From Apoda limacodes (lineage: Eukaryota; Arthropoda; Insecta; Lepidoptera; Limacodidae): DNA of 64,000 nucleotides. The stretch spans positions 8,800,563-8,864,562 of the forward strand of contig OX291540.1 in NCBI GenBank assembly GCA_946406115.1, read 5' to 3'. Position 1 is the first letter of the stretch, and each line of letters opens with the position of its first letter. Both the position numbers and the translations under genes were made by a program. Positions 1 through 14,300 of this stretch are shown piece by piece. The notes beneath the pieces are model-generated. The model saw only the letters and a program-made list of their open reading frames with translations, ran no database searches and was not told the origin of the DNA.

Positions 1-1008
1 GGCCTAAAAGTTCTAACAACCCTTTTTATTCTCTTATGTTTTTTATCAGAGTTAGTAAGCAATCCACTTCCAACACTGTTCTTAAAGTTTTGTACCCAAA
101 GGGTGCCAATGGAGCCCTATTATATTCCAACTATGTATATCTGTTCGACCTTAAAAGAGACCGAAGTCGAAACCTGCAATACGTGTTATTATGACGAATT
201 TCCTACATAATAGAAAAAAAAAAGAAATAAATGAACAATAAATAAATATTTTTGAACATTTTACACAGTCCTATTTGGTCTCTGAAACTGAATTCAGGTT
301 TTCTGAGCTGCTTTCATAATCTCAACCCGGGTTATCCCCGGTAGCACTGACAGCAGGTTAGTAAATACATTTCACTACAATACAGAAAGAGATAGAACGA
401 AACTCTGCCTCTTAAATGCGGCCCTGAGGGCTTCTTGAGTTTCCCGAAGTCTTGACGCCTCTAATAACTTGATGACTACCCATTATCGTGACAACTAGGG
501 CAGACCATTATTATATTCATCTTATTAAAAAAAAATCATAAAATATTTACAAACATATAAAACTGACTTAAATATAAAAAATAAAATGGTCGCTGTTGGC
601 CTCAACAAAAAAATAATACTTAGGTTACATGTAAAAGACCTTGATATTTCGTTGCAGAATTTCTATTTTCCAAATTTTACAGCTTTTAACGGAATTTAGC
701 ATTTTTAAATGAATTTATCTCAGTTTTCGTGAGAGGTTTACCTCCGAGATTAGTAATACAAGGTTTGCATTTCCAGCTCTACATTTGCATAAGGGGATGC
801 AAATTGTGCACTAACGAACGTTTCAGTACCGTCGAAATAGTTCAATTTGGTAGACGATAGACTTGAATGCACTTGTGAATATGTTTTTGAGATTATATTT
901 GTTTGCATAAATCTGTCATAAATTTATTCATTGCTAGTTTTTTGTGTAAACTGTGCTGTATTTATTTATTTACCTAAAATAAACTATTAATAATAATTAA
1001 CCGGAAAA

Positions 1009-1180
1009 GTACATTGTATATTAAAAGTGGTAAGGAGAAAATTACCAACGAGAGTTTATTTAGCATTTTTGACTACAGTTTTTAAGTTCGGTACCGCGCG
1101 TGGTATGTACACACAATGTGCTTCATTACATTAACAAGTAAATAATAAAAAAACAATGTGAAAAACTCAAACTAACAAAA
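1009..1180 (+). repeat. Dispersed repeat family A, copy 1
   Basis: Shares GTGGTAAGGAGAAAATTA, ACGAGAG, and GTACCG-CGTGTTA-type blocks in the same order with copies near 6478 and 20165. No coding capacity. Probably a non-autonomous transposon. This copy is the most diverged. Confidence 0.65.
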
Positions 1181-2261
1181 ACACAATTGAAATGAAATAG
1201 AAGCATAGACAACCCCACTGCTAGATATCTAGAGAATTTATCAATTAAAAAGTTTTGGTTGAAGTTAAAACTTGTAATTAATTGGTATCTTGAACGTGGT
1301 GCGTGGTGGCGCTTTTATGGCGGTGCGTTCATATGTCATTATCGCCCGTAGTTTCTATGAACTTCTGCTTTGCCTTAAAGAAATTAAATTTACAAAGAAA
1401 AAGCCCGTGGGAGTAATTAAGATCTTGAGACCCGCTTTGCCAGCACGTCTTAACTAGTAAGTTAAATGAAAAAAAAAAAAAAAAAATTCGCCACTAGATA
1501 ATTGTCTCGCCGTAACATTTTAACTCATAATTAGTGGTTATAATTCTAATCTGTATCAATATAAAGAAGAGATGCTATGGTGATTGTAGTATACCTGCCT
1601 TTAGTTAAAGACCGGTTAAGATACCTGCGAAAACTCGTCCCTTAGTCACTTAAAAGTAAAATAAACCTTGTATCTGTAAACTTTCGTAGATCGAGCGTTT
1701 GAATGATTGAAACAAAATAACAAAGAATACGGCTCTCAAACGTAGACTGATTACCAAGTCGCGTTTTCTCATATCCTAAATTAATTTCTATGTAGGTGTT
1801 ACTGGTCCAAGGTCGACGGGGACAGCTGGACCATTTATCATCCCCCCTCGACAGCGGTGATGGGTGGCAGGCGGCAACGAGGCGTTTTCTTAATATTTCG
1901 CTCATCAACTCGATTTATATCACTACGTTATTATTTTATTTAAGATCGTGCAGAGGCAATACCTGCTTGTATACTTTTTCGTGTTCATTCGTTGACTGCT
2001 ATAGCGATATTTTTATATTTTTTTTACATAACTCTGTATTTTGTGAACGGCCATACAGATTAGTTTTAAAAGCTGAGAAAAAAACATTGTGGTATATAGC
2101 TCCATATTTTGAAATGAGGGATGTTTTTTTTGCGCACCCCGTCGCGTGAGGTATTATTGATTAGAGCTTCCAAATTGCATTTGCAGTTTTTAAGGTAGTT
2201 TTTTTTTTTTTAAATCAAAATATCCGTAAAAATCTTTATAATAGCTAAATACATTCTAGTC

Positions 2262-2465
2262 GGCTCCGTGGCTCAGTGGATAATAACCCAACTGCTCAAT
2301 CAAGGGGAGTGGGTTCGGTTCCTGCACAAGACAAATATTTATGTGATGATCGTTTATGTTTAGACTGGGAGTTTTCTATGTATAATATGTCTGTATTTAC
2401 AAAAAAAAAGTACCTATATTTACATATTTATGAACGTTGTCTGGTATCCATTGTACATGCATGAT
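2262..2465 (+). mobile_element. tRNA-derived SINE, subtype 1
   Basis: Head GGCTCCGTGGCTCAGTGGAT resembles a tRNA A box and GGTTCGGTTCCTGCAC a B box, followed by ACAAATATTTATGTGATGAT, an A-rich stretch and a GTTGTCTGGTATCCATTGTA tail. The head matches the minus-strand copy at 42626-42722. Confidence 0.75.
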
Positions 2466-3890
2466 ATGATTGATAGGTACCACAATCTCTTTTTTTAACT
2501 CAGATATTTTACGAATTGATTTATCGTAGAACGAAACAAAAACTTTTATTAGTACATTAGCAAGCAGTAGGTATCTACTACAACCGTTAATTTTTTTTTC
2601 GGATTCATTATTAGTGATCATTATATGTTATGTTATGTATGTGTAGCCGATCATTGTACTAACAAATATAATATATTAACGGTCTCTTAACTTACAAAAT
2701 CGCATTGTCATAAATAATAGGACTGTGTATCTAATATGAAAGTGTGCAATAGAAAATTGTTCCGATTTCTAACCACGGATTAATATAACTATTATTATGT
2801 TAGTACAGCATAAAGCAGATCGCTAGATACAAATTGCATATTACAACGTTGGTTTTCTTGAACTTTCTAAGCGGAAACATGGTGACTTTAAGATTTATCT
2901 AACTAAAAAGGCACGAATATTTGTATTGGTAATTCACGAAGACACGTCTAATGACGTAGTCGGTGACGAACTTGTGGTTTTTGTGGAGTAACCATTTGTT
3001 GTGGGAAAACGGGACAGTATGAATTAAATCGACCGATGTGCCAACTTAGTAAATTGTCCAGAAGTATTTAAATGAGTTTGAGTTTACACTTTTATAATGA
3101 TTCTATCTAGATGTTCGATCTTGTTTTTGTTTTAAAAATTGGAATTTTCATGTCTGATCGGATAGAAATTATTTTAACTGTGCGAGTTTACATTTTTATT
3201 GTAAAGATTTTTTTAATTACGTGGCAAATACTCAGTGAAAACTCGCCAGTAGCAATTTAGGGTAGTACCTCGAAAAAGTGCTGCAAATCGTCATTTATTT
3301 TTATGCCATGACGCTCTCTTAAAATTAAAAAATAAATTAAGTAGGTACAATTTTCCTTTTTGGGCTAAGGAATTACCTTCATAATTATATGTGCAAAGAA
3401 TTCTTTATCTTATTTGGTTTAAGAACTATGAATGATCTACCCGACTTTGAGCGCTACCTCAACGGTAAAATGAAATGGTCCGTGTGACCCATACAACGTG
3501 AGAATTCATGAAAATCCATTAGTAAAGGAATTAAGTTGCACCATTTCTTTTTTATTAGCTATTCTACTACGCACTATAAGTATATAAATCTCAATAATAA
3601 TGTATTAGCTTTATAAAAAGAAGTGTAAAAATCTTGATCGAGTTAGTATAAGCTTGCCATTTTTTTTTTAACTTTTTTTTAATTTTTTTTTTAATATAAA
3701 ATGAAAACAATCCTATATATAACCAATCGTGTGGTTAAAACAGTTGTTGGTTAACATTTTCCATCGAAAAACTTCGACATGTGTTGTTTCGATTCATTTA
3801 ACACCGGATGGATGTCATGGTCTGAAAGCTTTTATTGCGAATACATCTTGAGGATGGGGTTCTTAAATTGAGCTACTGTATTACTGTAAT

Positions 3891-4013
3891 AAAAAAAATA
3901 CAGTACCTTCAAACCCCGATAAAAACTAAAACACTTAGTTTAAACACAGACTATATAATACCATACTAGTTTTACTAGTTTTATTGGGGTTTTGAACGCG
4001 GTGTATTTTTTTT
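3891..4013. mobile_element. Fold-back element (MITE-like)
   Basis: Left arm about 3891-3930 (AAAAAAAATACAGTACCTTC then AAACCCCGATAAAA) is an imperfect reverse complement of right arm about 3972-4013 (TTTTATTGGGGTTTTGAACG then CGGTGTATTTTTT). No ORF. Typical of a short inverted-repeat transposon. Confidence 0.55.
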
Positions 4014-4017
4014 TTTT

Positions 4018-4050
4018 TTTTTTGGGATATGTAAATCGTATCCCAAAAAA
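4018..4050. repeat. Perfect 12-bp hairpin
   Basis: Stem TTTTTTGGGATA (4018-4029), 9-nt loop, stem TATCCCAAAAAA (4039-4050). It abuts the fold-back element on its left and lies before the element at 4092. Confidence 0.65.
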
Positions 4051-4089
4051 AACTGGTTGCCTGTAAAGTCGGTATACGGGCGAAAGTTT

Positions 4090-4245
4090 TACGTGACAAT
4101 GATTTTATGTCTGTCTCTCTCGCTCTTAGGCGGGCGCGTGCCTCTCACTCGCTCTCATTGTGAGCGCATAACGTGAGCGGAGCGTAACGCAGTTTCTTGA
4201 AGTGTCACCCGGCAAACCAATTTATAAGACGTTGTCACGTCAAAA
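4090..4245. mobile_element. Short inverted-repeat element, GC-richer core
   Basis: TTTACGTGACAA near 4088-4100 is matched by TTGTCACGTCAAA near 4234-4246. The core has a CTCTCGCTCTT block and alternating GAGCG motifs and is more GC-rich than the flanks. Looks like a non-autonomous DNA transposon; ends uncertain. Confidence 0.45.
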
Positions 4246-5254
4246 AAAAAATTGTCCATGTAAGTAGGCGTTCACCCCTATTAAATATAAAGTATGAGGT
4301 GCTTCAGAAAATTAGTGTTAGTGTTTTAAAAAGTCGCTAATGCGAAAATAATGCCTCTGAATGACTTTGCAGGTATCCAAAGGCTTTAGTGGTAGCTGGA
4401 CATCAGGTGAACCGTCACTTTAGTGGTATAATCTCGGCTCACAAGTGGCAATTATATCCTGTAACATACGCACAATAAGTTCCGCTTTTCATCGCTTTGC
4501 GCCCCTAAACCGACGACATGTTTTTCAAGTGATTTGTACTATCGTAAAAAAACCGGACATGGGCGAGTCTGGCTTGCCCACCGAGGGTTCCGTTCAAAAT
4601 TATTATTTGTAGATAGTTCTTTCATGATGAGATCAAGTCTCCAAGGTTTATGATCAGTTTTCGGATCAGTTATTTAACATCTTGCTTCTGCCAAAAATGA
4701 TACTAGGCCAACGGGAAGTATCCCATTGGTTTCGATTTATTTGTGTCACAAAATGCTACAACAATTACCGTATTTTAGGCGTAATTTTTTTTATTGCATT
4801 TAGAAGCTTGATTATTTTACAACTTTAGGTGACCGTAGACTAATATTTGACTAACTTAATATTTGAACTACTTAATATTTGATATAAATTTCAACTTGAT
4901 ACCTCCCAGCGTTGTTGAGTAAAAGAGACAGTCAAACTTTTTTTTAATATGTTATAACTACAAATTAACGAATTTCGGATCTTTCCTATTTTTGTGATGT
5001 AAGCCCTTGCTTCGTGTCAAATTTTATACTAGCAATATGATGTAAATTAGATATTGCCGTTTTTGACATATATCTTCAGGAAATACTTTTCTTCCGAGTA
5101 TTATTTGGAAGGAAGGAATAATATACCTGGAAGTGTATCAAGATACTTGTATACATTAACGGTTGAACAGAATTGAATGAAATTTGGCATATATTTCGCC
5201 GAGTCCTAGATTGACAGAGACACAGGCTAGATATTTTATATCACTATAAGACGT

Positions 5255-5520
5255 TTATTATAGCACTAGGGTTTACCTGATGTTATGCTGTCACCGTAGC
5301 ATATAGACTCTAGCAACACAAACACCGATTACGCGTTGTTGACCCTTTAAAAATGTAATCACCCCCTTCTTAGAGAACCGCATGCTTCAGTCCCTACTGA
5401 AAGCTCTGCAAAAAGCACATTTCACAATCGAAGTATTCTCGGACTATTTGGGTTCTAAGGAGTGGGGGTAAATTACCTGCCGGTGGCGAGCGGTGCCATG
5501 GTAAAAAGTAGCCGTGGGCA
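5255..5520 (-). mobile_element. LINE 3' tail fragment (lepidopteran Jockey/CR1 type), diverged
   Basis: On the minus strand it reads, in order, a GTCCGAGAATAC-type block, a TGCTTTTTGCAGAGCTTTC block, AAAGGGTCAACAACGCGTAAT, GTTGCTAGAGTCTATATGC and CGGTGACAGCAT. The same order is seen in the tails at 44600, 52780 and 55245 and is common in Lepidoptera genomes. It is more diverged than the others. Confidence 0.6.
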
Positions 5521-6477
5521 TCACTTCTAACAATCCTCAGAACACAGTCCATTACACAAGCGGTAAAACACACACAGCGAGGCAAAGTATCTCTTTAACC
5601 TTAAGCTTTTTCGCTAGCTAAACCGGAAGGCACATTTAGAGTCATATATATATTATCATTCAGAATTACATATTTGAAGTAAAATATATTGACTCTATTA
5701 GGTTATTTGACTATCGCAAAAAATTTTCACACGAGGCCACTAATTGCATAGTCAAAGCCTCGGTCACGTATAATTATGTTGATGTTTGATTACATTGAAT
5801 GCACATTGCTCTCCTTTCGGCCCTTCACGGTCACTGTCAGGGATTCAAATACGCAATCTATTGTATCCATTGTCGTAGTTGGTTTTTGCTGTGCCTTACT
5901 TAACTTTTATCAATTACTTAGTTAATATGCTTTATCATATATATTTGGATCTTATTTGTGTTTGTGTAAAGTAACACTACCATACAATTCACCAATATCT
6001 TTTATTTATCTATTATAATTTTAATAAAAAAGGGAGTTAATTTTGCGTATTTCTTGCCTTTTCTTTTAACTTTACGTTTTTATTATCTGGCGTTCAAACC
6101 CATAATATATGCTCAGTGAGTACGCATATTTAAGCTGGTATCTTGAGAAACGCTTCTTTTTCCTTTCCTTTCCTTTTATTTACAAAAAAAACCTATAATT
6201 AAAAGAACAATAAATAATTCCCAACATGGATTAATATCTTGAGATAGTATAACATGACAAGAGGTTTTCGTAGTCTGAAAGGAAATTAGTTTCCAACAGT
6301 AACGTATATGTGTTGTCAACCGAAGTATTTTACCACCGTCCCAGATACTTCCGCGCTTTCAGATAAAAATGTGACGATGAAACGAAAACAGTCTATTACG
6401 TAAAATAACAAAAATTCTGTTCTTGTCTACGATAAATATAGGAGGTATACTCAATAACATGTAAAAAAAATATCAAA

Positions 6478-6665
6478 TAGTACATTGTGTATTAAGGGTA
6501 TTAAGGAGAAAATTACTAACGAGGGCCCATTTAGAAACCTATGGCCGACGGATTTTATTACTCGAATTTGTAATTTCCGTACCGCCCGTGTTACACACAA
6601 TTTTTTTTCATCGCAGTTAATAAAATATAAGGTGAATAGTCGTAAATAAATAAACTCACCAAAAT
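6478..6665 (+). repeat. Dispersed repeat family A, copy 2
   Basis: Begins TAGTACATTGTGTATTAAGG, includes GTACCGCCCGTGTTACA and ends near AAACTCACCAAAATAC. Collinear with the copy near 20165. The minus-strand ORF over it is a chance frame. Confidence 0.7.
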
Positions 6666-8169
6666 ACAAATAGAAGGCTTCTACTCGGCAACCGAGTACG
6701 AGTAAGTGAAGTAAGTACGACAAAGGCAGTTCGGATGCTTCCAATTCAATGACTCAAATGTTAAGTCAGCAATGTCAATACTAAGTTAAAAGTCACAAAA
6801 TGAGGCCTCAAAATGATGCACAAAATGGTTTCTTTTATCTTGATATTTAAACAAACAATTCTTGTATTAAAATCTATATAAAAAAATTACGTGTCACGTT
6901 GTTTGTCCGCGATGGACTCCTTAACTACTGAACCGATTTTGATCAACTTCGTAACTATCTGTTATTTGATCCAATATAACTTTTTAGGTGGTCGGTAATA
7001 AAGGATATGTAATATAATTTTTAATGTAATATATATATAATCGTTAATTTTTATCGTTATACCTACATTCCATTTCCGTCCTTATTAGCTACTAATGATA
7101 GAAACATGTTTTACATTTGTTTGAGAATTTTATCTATTCATAATATAACGAAAGTTCCCTGCGATATTTTATTGCTGAATACTACTGTAACCTAATTTCG
7201 AACGTCCGAACCGAATTAGTATTATTCGTGTTATTCTATCCTAAATTTACGGAGAACTACCTAGGCGTCTGGAATACCGATTGGTTTACGAGTATATATA
7301 TATATCTCTACTAAGTGACCTTTCGAACGGCTCCTTAACATTTATTTCGACTGAACAGGTCCGCATGGTAACAATGAAATCATGCTTTTAATACACAGTA
7401 AGACATTAAAGTTGATACCTACTCGTCGATTGCAGTGTACCAAGGTCGAACTTGACAAAATTTAATTGTCTTGTTATCATGCAATAACTGCAATTGTGTT
7501 TTGTATACCTTGTTGCTGATAAAAGACAATGATAAATTTGTTATGTAAGGTAGCAAGGCCATCGCTTGGTTGTACATTTATTGCTTCCATAATAAATAAA
7601 TGATACCTACGTTATTTTTGTGGGTGTCTCTTTTTAGAAATGAGAGATTGACAGGGAAATGATTAACATATTGGTAAAGCATATTGAGGAGCCTTATCTG
7701 CTTGAATGACCACTCACTAATTAAATCTGCTTTTGTGAAAATTTTGTGCTAAACCAATACCATCTGTAGGATTGAAAAAAAATATGAGTGTAGAACTAAT
7801 AGTTCCAACACTTGTGCACAATTTTAGCGTCTAAGCGTCTATTTGGTTATTTGAAAGTTAGTTAAACCATATGAAAATATGTTTATCTAATGCAATAACT
7901 ATGTTTTAGCAATAACTCAAAAAATGAGCATACAAAATGGTAAAAAAATGGTAATGGTAAATTCCATACAAAAAGTTTCAAGGCGTCATTGTGGTAAAAA
8001 TTATTTGGGAAGTATGTGATGAATACATACATATCATAGTAATGTATGTAATGTACTGCATTCTCATGTACATCGTTGGTATTTCAGAAATTAGCTTTAT
8101 GGCCTATAACGCCGTTTTAAACAACTAATTTTACACTGTTACTAAACTTTTCGTTTTTTTTGTCGACAG

Positions 8170-8348
8170 CTTCTCCCAAAAGGTGGATGAGGAGGAAAAC
8201 AGCGGCGGTGTGGCGCTTCACCCCCCCGACGGATTTTATACCTCACACCCTCATTCGATCCATAACCACCATGCTATCCCCGCAGAGCCTGATCGCGGGT
8301 ACATGGAGGGCAACCGATACGTCACCGCTGTGCACAGACCTCTGCCAG
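8170..8348 (+). CDS. siz: IQSEC exon 1 of those seen (N-terminal region)
   Basis: Acceptor gtcgacag, donor CAG/gtataa. The frame starts with one base of a split codon, then reads [13 protein letters not shown] and on through a His/Pro-rich stretch (PHSIHNHH). It is open throughout and the G-C content rises sharply against the flanks. At least one more coding exon must lie upstream, because two bases of the first codon are missing. Confidence 0.85.
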
Positions 8349-11300
8349 GTATAATTTTTTTTTAATTCAAATGTGAGCATGGTATGGTGTGAAATGTTAC
8401 ATTTTAAGGCCTTTTAATAACAAGACATACACATCTTATATGCCTAAGTAATCAAACACTCTTCCCCTTCTGGATAAACCTATCCTTTCCCATTCCCCTC
8501 AATCCTTAGTGATTGTGATTACTTCACGATTATTTCGATTGGCACACCTAAATAAAACATAACTTTCTAGTGGCAAACTTATATCATAGTGCACTTTATT
8601 TTCGTTGATTTCTAAGGTTGTTAATTCTTGGCTCTACTACTAATGAGATGTACCCTAATGAGAGTTGTGATTTAGCATACTCTCACAGAAAATGCCAACT
8701 CACTCCTATCTTGTTATTGATGATTTATATAGGTACTAGCATTGAACAACATTGAAACAAGGTTGTCCGCAACTTTAGCGCACGCTGATAAACGCTAGCT
8801 AACTTTTTTGCACGGTCATACAGTTTAATTCCTTTAGCTGTATTATTTTGCGAAATTGTGACTTTATAACTTTTTTCTATAATGTCAAGGTAAGTAAAAG
8901 GGTTTGGTAAAGGTGTGCGTAGGAGGTTAAAAGTGGGTGCAGAGTGTTGCGAAGGAGTTTACTCTTGTTTCATTCTGAAAATTGGCTTGTGCTGTCCCTG
9001 GAGTTACTTACTAGCTGTTTAAATATTTAGGTTTGAATTTTTTTTCCTAATAGCTTCTTATTATAAAACAAATTAGTTAATTTAACTGATTAGAAGGTTG
9101 TCGCCCATATTAAAGTGAGGGTGTGTATTCCAGCCTTTGGTTGGCCGCTTCGTGTATTAAGATCGTCTAGAGTAGACTGAATTATACAGTGTACCTTCTA
9201 CCTGCCTACGTTGTTTCTATAAGTCTTAGTTTAGAAATGCTAGGACAGATTTTGTTCTATTTGACTTGCATAAGTTAAAGTGTTTGTTTTATGCGATTAA
9301 AATACATTGGCTAATAAATAATAACACCGTTCAACAAGTAGAGATTTTTGCTACATTTTATAAATATGTTTGGTAGTATGATAATCGTATCACGTCACGC
9401 TAACTACATCTTTTGTTGTATTTAAGTTTTTGAGATATTTTTAGAAATTGTAAACAATGACAAAAATATCGCAAATTCCAATGAAAAATTTTGTTAATTC
9501 AATTTAATCTCATTTATTTTTAAAATCCCACGTGATAGGAATTTATTTTACTTTATATATTTAGGACTTTATATAAACAAGGGATATTTTGTGATAACCG
9601 AAATGATAGACAGTGCATGTTTAATATATATAGTAGATATACATAGATAGTATTGCCTTATGTGAGTTTATTATCCATATGGTTCTGCAATGAAGTAGTT
9701 AAGTAATAAATATTTTCGCTTGTTGGGGTACTGCGAACTGTAGTGAATATATATATATATAGCTCCGTGGCTCTATTGGTAGTAGTGACTGGCTGACGAT
9801 CCCAGGGGGCACGGCTGGTTTGATCTCCGGACCGGACAAACATTTATGTGACGCACATCTGGGTGTTTTATATGTATAATAACAATATCAGTCAGTATTA
9901 GTATGCGTTGTCAGGTGTACATAGTACAAACTTTGCTTGGTTAGGAACCAGATGGCGCTGTATGTAATGGCCTCTAGGATTAAATTAAAAAACTCGATTA
10001 TGAAACCGTATACTATATATAACTTTCTGTTGTTTCAGCATTGAATCACTCCAACTCGTCATGCTCATCGGCTTCCAATGCATCGACGGGGGTCGGACTC
10101 TGTCCTGGCGCCCCCGAGCCAGCGCCCCCTTTATACATCGCAGCACCCCCCGAGGGGTTCGGCATGGCTGTGCATACCAACAGGTGCAACTTAACTTTTT
10201 TTTTAAACACTTGATTTTAAATAGAAACTACATTGTTTCATATAATAATTATTTTGATCTTGGAGACCAGTACTTACTTATATACATGGTAAAGCCTGAC
10301 CCAGATGTTAGAATGTTGCCAAAGACAAATAACATCACCCTTTTAATTAAGCGGCTAACTAGCTTCGCCACTTGATATTTTTTTATAACTCTTCAAACGA
10401 AGCACATTTCAAAAACACCCCTCGTAGAAATTGTTAAACTAAGTAGTTATAGGATATTTTTAGAACTTTTCTTATTGTGTGTAAAAGCGTCACTGAGTTT
10501 ACAATATAATTTTTGCTAGAAGCGGCCACATTTACCAAAAATTATATCTAAATTTATTAAACAACGTAGTTTTTAATATTAAAATTAAAAAAAAAAATAT
10601 TACGTTGCTAACTCTAGCCCGTCTCTGTTTGCAAAATAAGTTTTTAAATGTGATGGAGCACGAAAATTTAACGTTAAATGTTATCTAGAAGTCAATTTTT
10701 TATTCTACTTCGTTGATGAGATGACATTAAATTATTTAAATTATTATGTTAAATTAATGCCGAGGTAACCTTTTTCTTGCATAACATGATGCGTTTAATT
10801 AAGAGGATGTCCTTAAAATAAATTTGAAAATTGTTTAATATCTTATGCCTTGTTCTAGTTCTGCGGTTTAGATTCATTTTTGTAATTGTAATCTTATCTT
10901 TCTTACTAATATTATAAATGTGAGAGTTTGGATGTTTGGATATTTATTAATTAATTACGTTTCAAGCACTGGACTGATCGGTATGAAACTTTGCACACAT
11001 GTAGGTTAGATCCTGGAATAGGATATAGGCTTTTATCCCGTAAAATTCAAAATTCCCGCGGGAATAATTACAAACGAGCTTAAACGAACTATAGCTACAA
11101 CTATAGCTTGCTATAGCAAACTTTATTAGTATAATTTAGGAGTTGACGTAGAAATTCCACGCCGATAACAGAATTTTGGGCGGGCGGAGCCGCTGGCAAA
11201 ATCGGCGATGACAAACAGAATTTATGTATATTCATTTGTTAACATTGTGTTCCAATCAATTTTCAAAAGGACACTCAATTCAAATTCCGAAGTAAGACTT

Positions 11301-14300
11301 GTACAAATCATGAATCGTTTTAACTGAAAAACTTATGAAATTCTTAGATTAGGTTATACTGAACTCGACTAGGTGTGCAGTAACTGTCAAAAATGTCAAA
11401 GCTTCGTGGGTCCATTTCTTTTCAATCACTTCTTTGAAGTGAAAACTTCTGTAGCGGCGTTGTGCACTTTTTTTGTGATGGGTAAACAATGTGAAACTCG
11501 CGTCAGGACACGTTACCTGATTGATAATTCGTAAGACGGAACTCGCTTCAAGACAAGTGTCCTTCATTTACATTAGGTTAGTTTTTATTTTTAGTATATG
11601 GTGATTATAAGTAGTACAGGGAGGTTGGATATGGGATTTTATTTTTCATTCATTCATTCATTGAGATGTCAAATAAATTACGTCAAAAAAGTAAATAAAC
11701 AAACATTATTATTTATAATAAATAAATATGTATACGAAGTGATGGGAAGTAAATAGATAGTATGTATTCACTTCACACTTGATATCTAGTATATATCCGT
11801 TTTTTTTAGTTTTGGAGTTATAGGTGACATTAAAAATCGGTATTTTGGTAATGCTGTCAGCCATACAAATGATTAAAAACAAATAAATTAGGTTGCTACT
11901 GCATGATTTTGGTTGTCATGTTTAGTACTAATATTTACTTAATATGATAAGTAAAAATAGAAATTATAAAAATGTAGCTTATTAAGATACCGAAGTAGTC
12001 ATGTCACATTTAGAATAGAAAATAGTTAGGTATCTAATTTGAACAAAAAAAGGTCTTCTCAGATTCACTAAATACGTATATTACAGTATAAAAAATAAAG
12101 GAAAGCATGTCTGCAAATGCCTAATGTAGAGTCGGGTTCCACGGGCGTCATTTTAAAATAAACTTTACAAAATTCTACATAGACTATCCTGACATTTTTT
12201 CAATTCTGAAGAAAACTCAATTTAATATATGCACAGCTAATAAATGAGAGTTTAAATAAAATGCCGGGGCAGCAAAATTCAGTGATGTCATCCCATTTAC
12301 AAGTTGAACATTTAGCGCGATATTCTGTGTGCTATAGAGGCTTATAATAAAAATTGAGATGAAACATCTCAAAGATAAAATGAAAGCTGCACTAAAACAT
12401 CTAAAGAGGAATCAGAATCCAAATCTTCCGCCGAAATGGTCTCGACTAAGACCCCCCTGCTAGCATAGCGATGTCAAGCACAGAACGGGGGATTCATTTT
12501 TACTAATGCTTTTTAGTGGAGGTTTGCAGTCGGTTTAATTTTTTATTTGCCTTAAATTATAGTGATTCTGTGTCCATTTTCTAGTTTAGGGTAATTAACA
12601 ATTCATATTTTATCTTATTAAAATTGTTAATTTATGTATTTTCTTTGGGAATGTGGTTCTTTTTATTCTGTAAATGAAATCATTGTCTGTACATATTTAT
12701 GTTTTGGCAGTGGTTTACTTTATGTTTTGATTTCTTCCCTAGGCGTGGAACGGACGTGTCCCTCATTGGCACTGCGGGGGTAACACAAAAAGATCCGACT
12801 TTACCCCAAAAAAGGGGTAAACTAATCAGAGGGTACGTCTCAACCTCAGAAATGCCTGTCTTACGATGCCCTTCTACCTAGTCAACCGTTAACTGTCCTT
12901 CATATTGAATACCTTAAAAAATATATGTCTACTAAAGCCCTAAATATTGTTTGTGAGCTAAACAGTTGTTAACTTATTGTATTAAAATTTCCTAGTTCTT
13001 GAATTAATAACCAATGCTATTTAATATCAAAATAAAGCAACAGAAAAATGTACAGTCGTTCACAAAATTGGCAACCTATTATATATGTATATACAATAAT
13101 CTTTATGTATCAAAATATTTTTATTTTTTAATGAAATACTATAAAACCTAAATTTCTCTATATTTTGATCGAGTGCACGACTGTACATGAAATATAATTC
13201 ACGTCGCTAGAATAATAACAGCATGGTATGTAAATTTTCCTATAGGCAGACATTAACGCTAAAACATACTTTGCCGCTGTATTTATTAGTGCCTCTATTT
13301 ACTGCGAAATAGTTTTCCTCAATACTTCCATCATATTCGTTGACGTTATGGCAAACATTTACATTAGTTTCCTAAAATATTTACCTACTATTCATTTATA
13401 TTAGAGTAAACACTTCAGAATATTTTGCTTGTCACGCCCTTCTTTGACATCCATATTTACTGATTTTATTTTATATTACCTGTTTACTGTAATAAGATAA
13501 ACAAATTGAAATTATTAATTGTAGACAGGTACCTAATTTTATGTAGATAGTTACTAAAAATGGTAATTTTGTTAATAAAAGTGATAAATTTATATGTCAT
13601 CGTTTAATACTCTGATTGGCCATTTTTAATAGAACATATTGTAAGTTATCTCTATAAGTATGATGACACGTACCTATTGCATACACAGGTTTTGGATTTC
13701 CTTTTGTTTTCTTACCATATCTTACAACTGTCTATTGACTTCAAGTATACTTTACCTTATTGACTTTAAATTTGACCTATATAGGTAATTAAGAAAACTT
13801 TAAAACCGTAATTCTCTTCCCATCTGTACCGTTAGTCTAGCATGTATTAAATTTTCCTCCTATTAGATACACTAATTGAATCTAACTTTAGATTAGACAT
13901 CGAGGGTCGAAATCTTGGAAAGGGCATTTATTTATTAAGAATTCAAATTTAAAAATAAAAGTTTTGGCACTTATATCAAGCTAAGAAATTATAAACATAT
14001 TTAAATATTTCTATATGTAAAACAAATTCTATATATTTTTTGAAATAAAAACCAATCAAACTTACCTTAATCGTGATTCCGACCCTCAAAAAAACTTCAA
14101 TATATCTTTAACCGATAATAATGTAGTTTTGTTAAAATTACAGTCGTTATGAGATGTCTCAAGACTTGCTGGACAAGCAAGTAGAGATCTTGGAAAGAAG
14201 GTACGGTGGCTTAAGAGCTAGACGAGCTGCAGTGACCATACAGAGGGCGTTTAGAAGAAGACAACTTTTGAAGAAGTTCAGTGCCATCACAGCTATGGCG

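Larger units (their letters stand above)
1..8169. other. Upstream region of the IQSEC gene, intron or 5' flank
   Basis: No convincing coding exon is seen. The first recognised exon (8170) begins inside a codon, so this stretch is probably intron of the same gene, with the start codon in an unrecognised exon here or left of the window. It holds repeats listed separately (copies near 1009, 2262 and 6478, fold-back elements near 3891-4250, a LINE tail near 5255), poly-A/T runs and a TA microsatellite near 7290. A GC-rich block at 1795-1890 stands out and is discussed as a weak exon candidate. Confidence 0.5.

Noticed and set aside
8160..8354. ORF starting 8160 in another frame over IQSEC exon 1
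   Set aside because: Its frame does not fit the phase of the neighbouring exons; the frame with [13 protein letters not shown] does.
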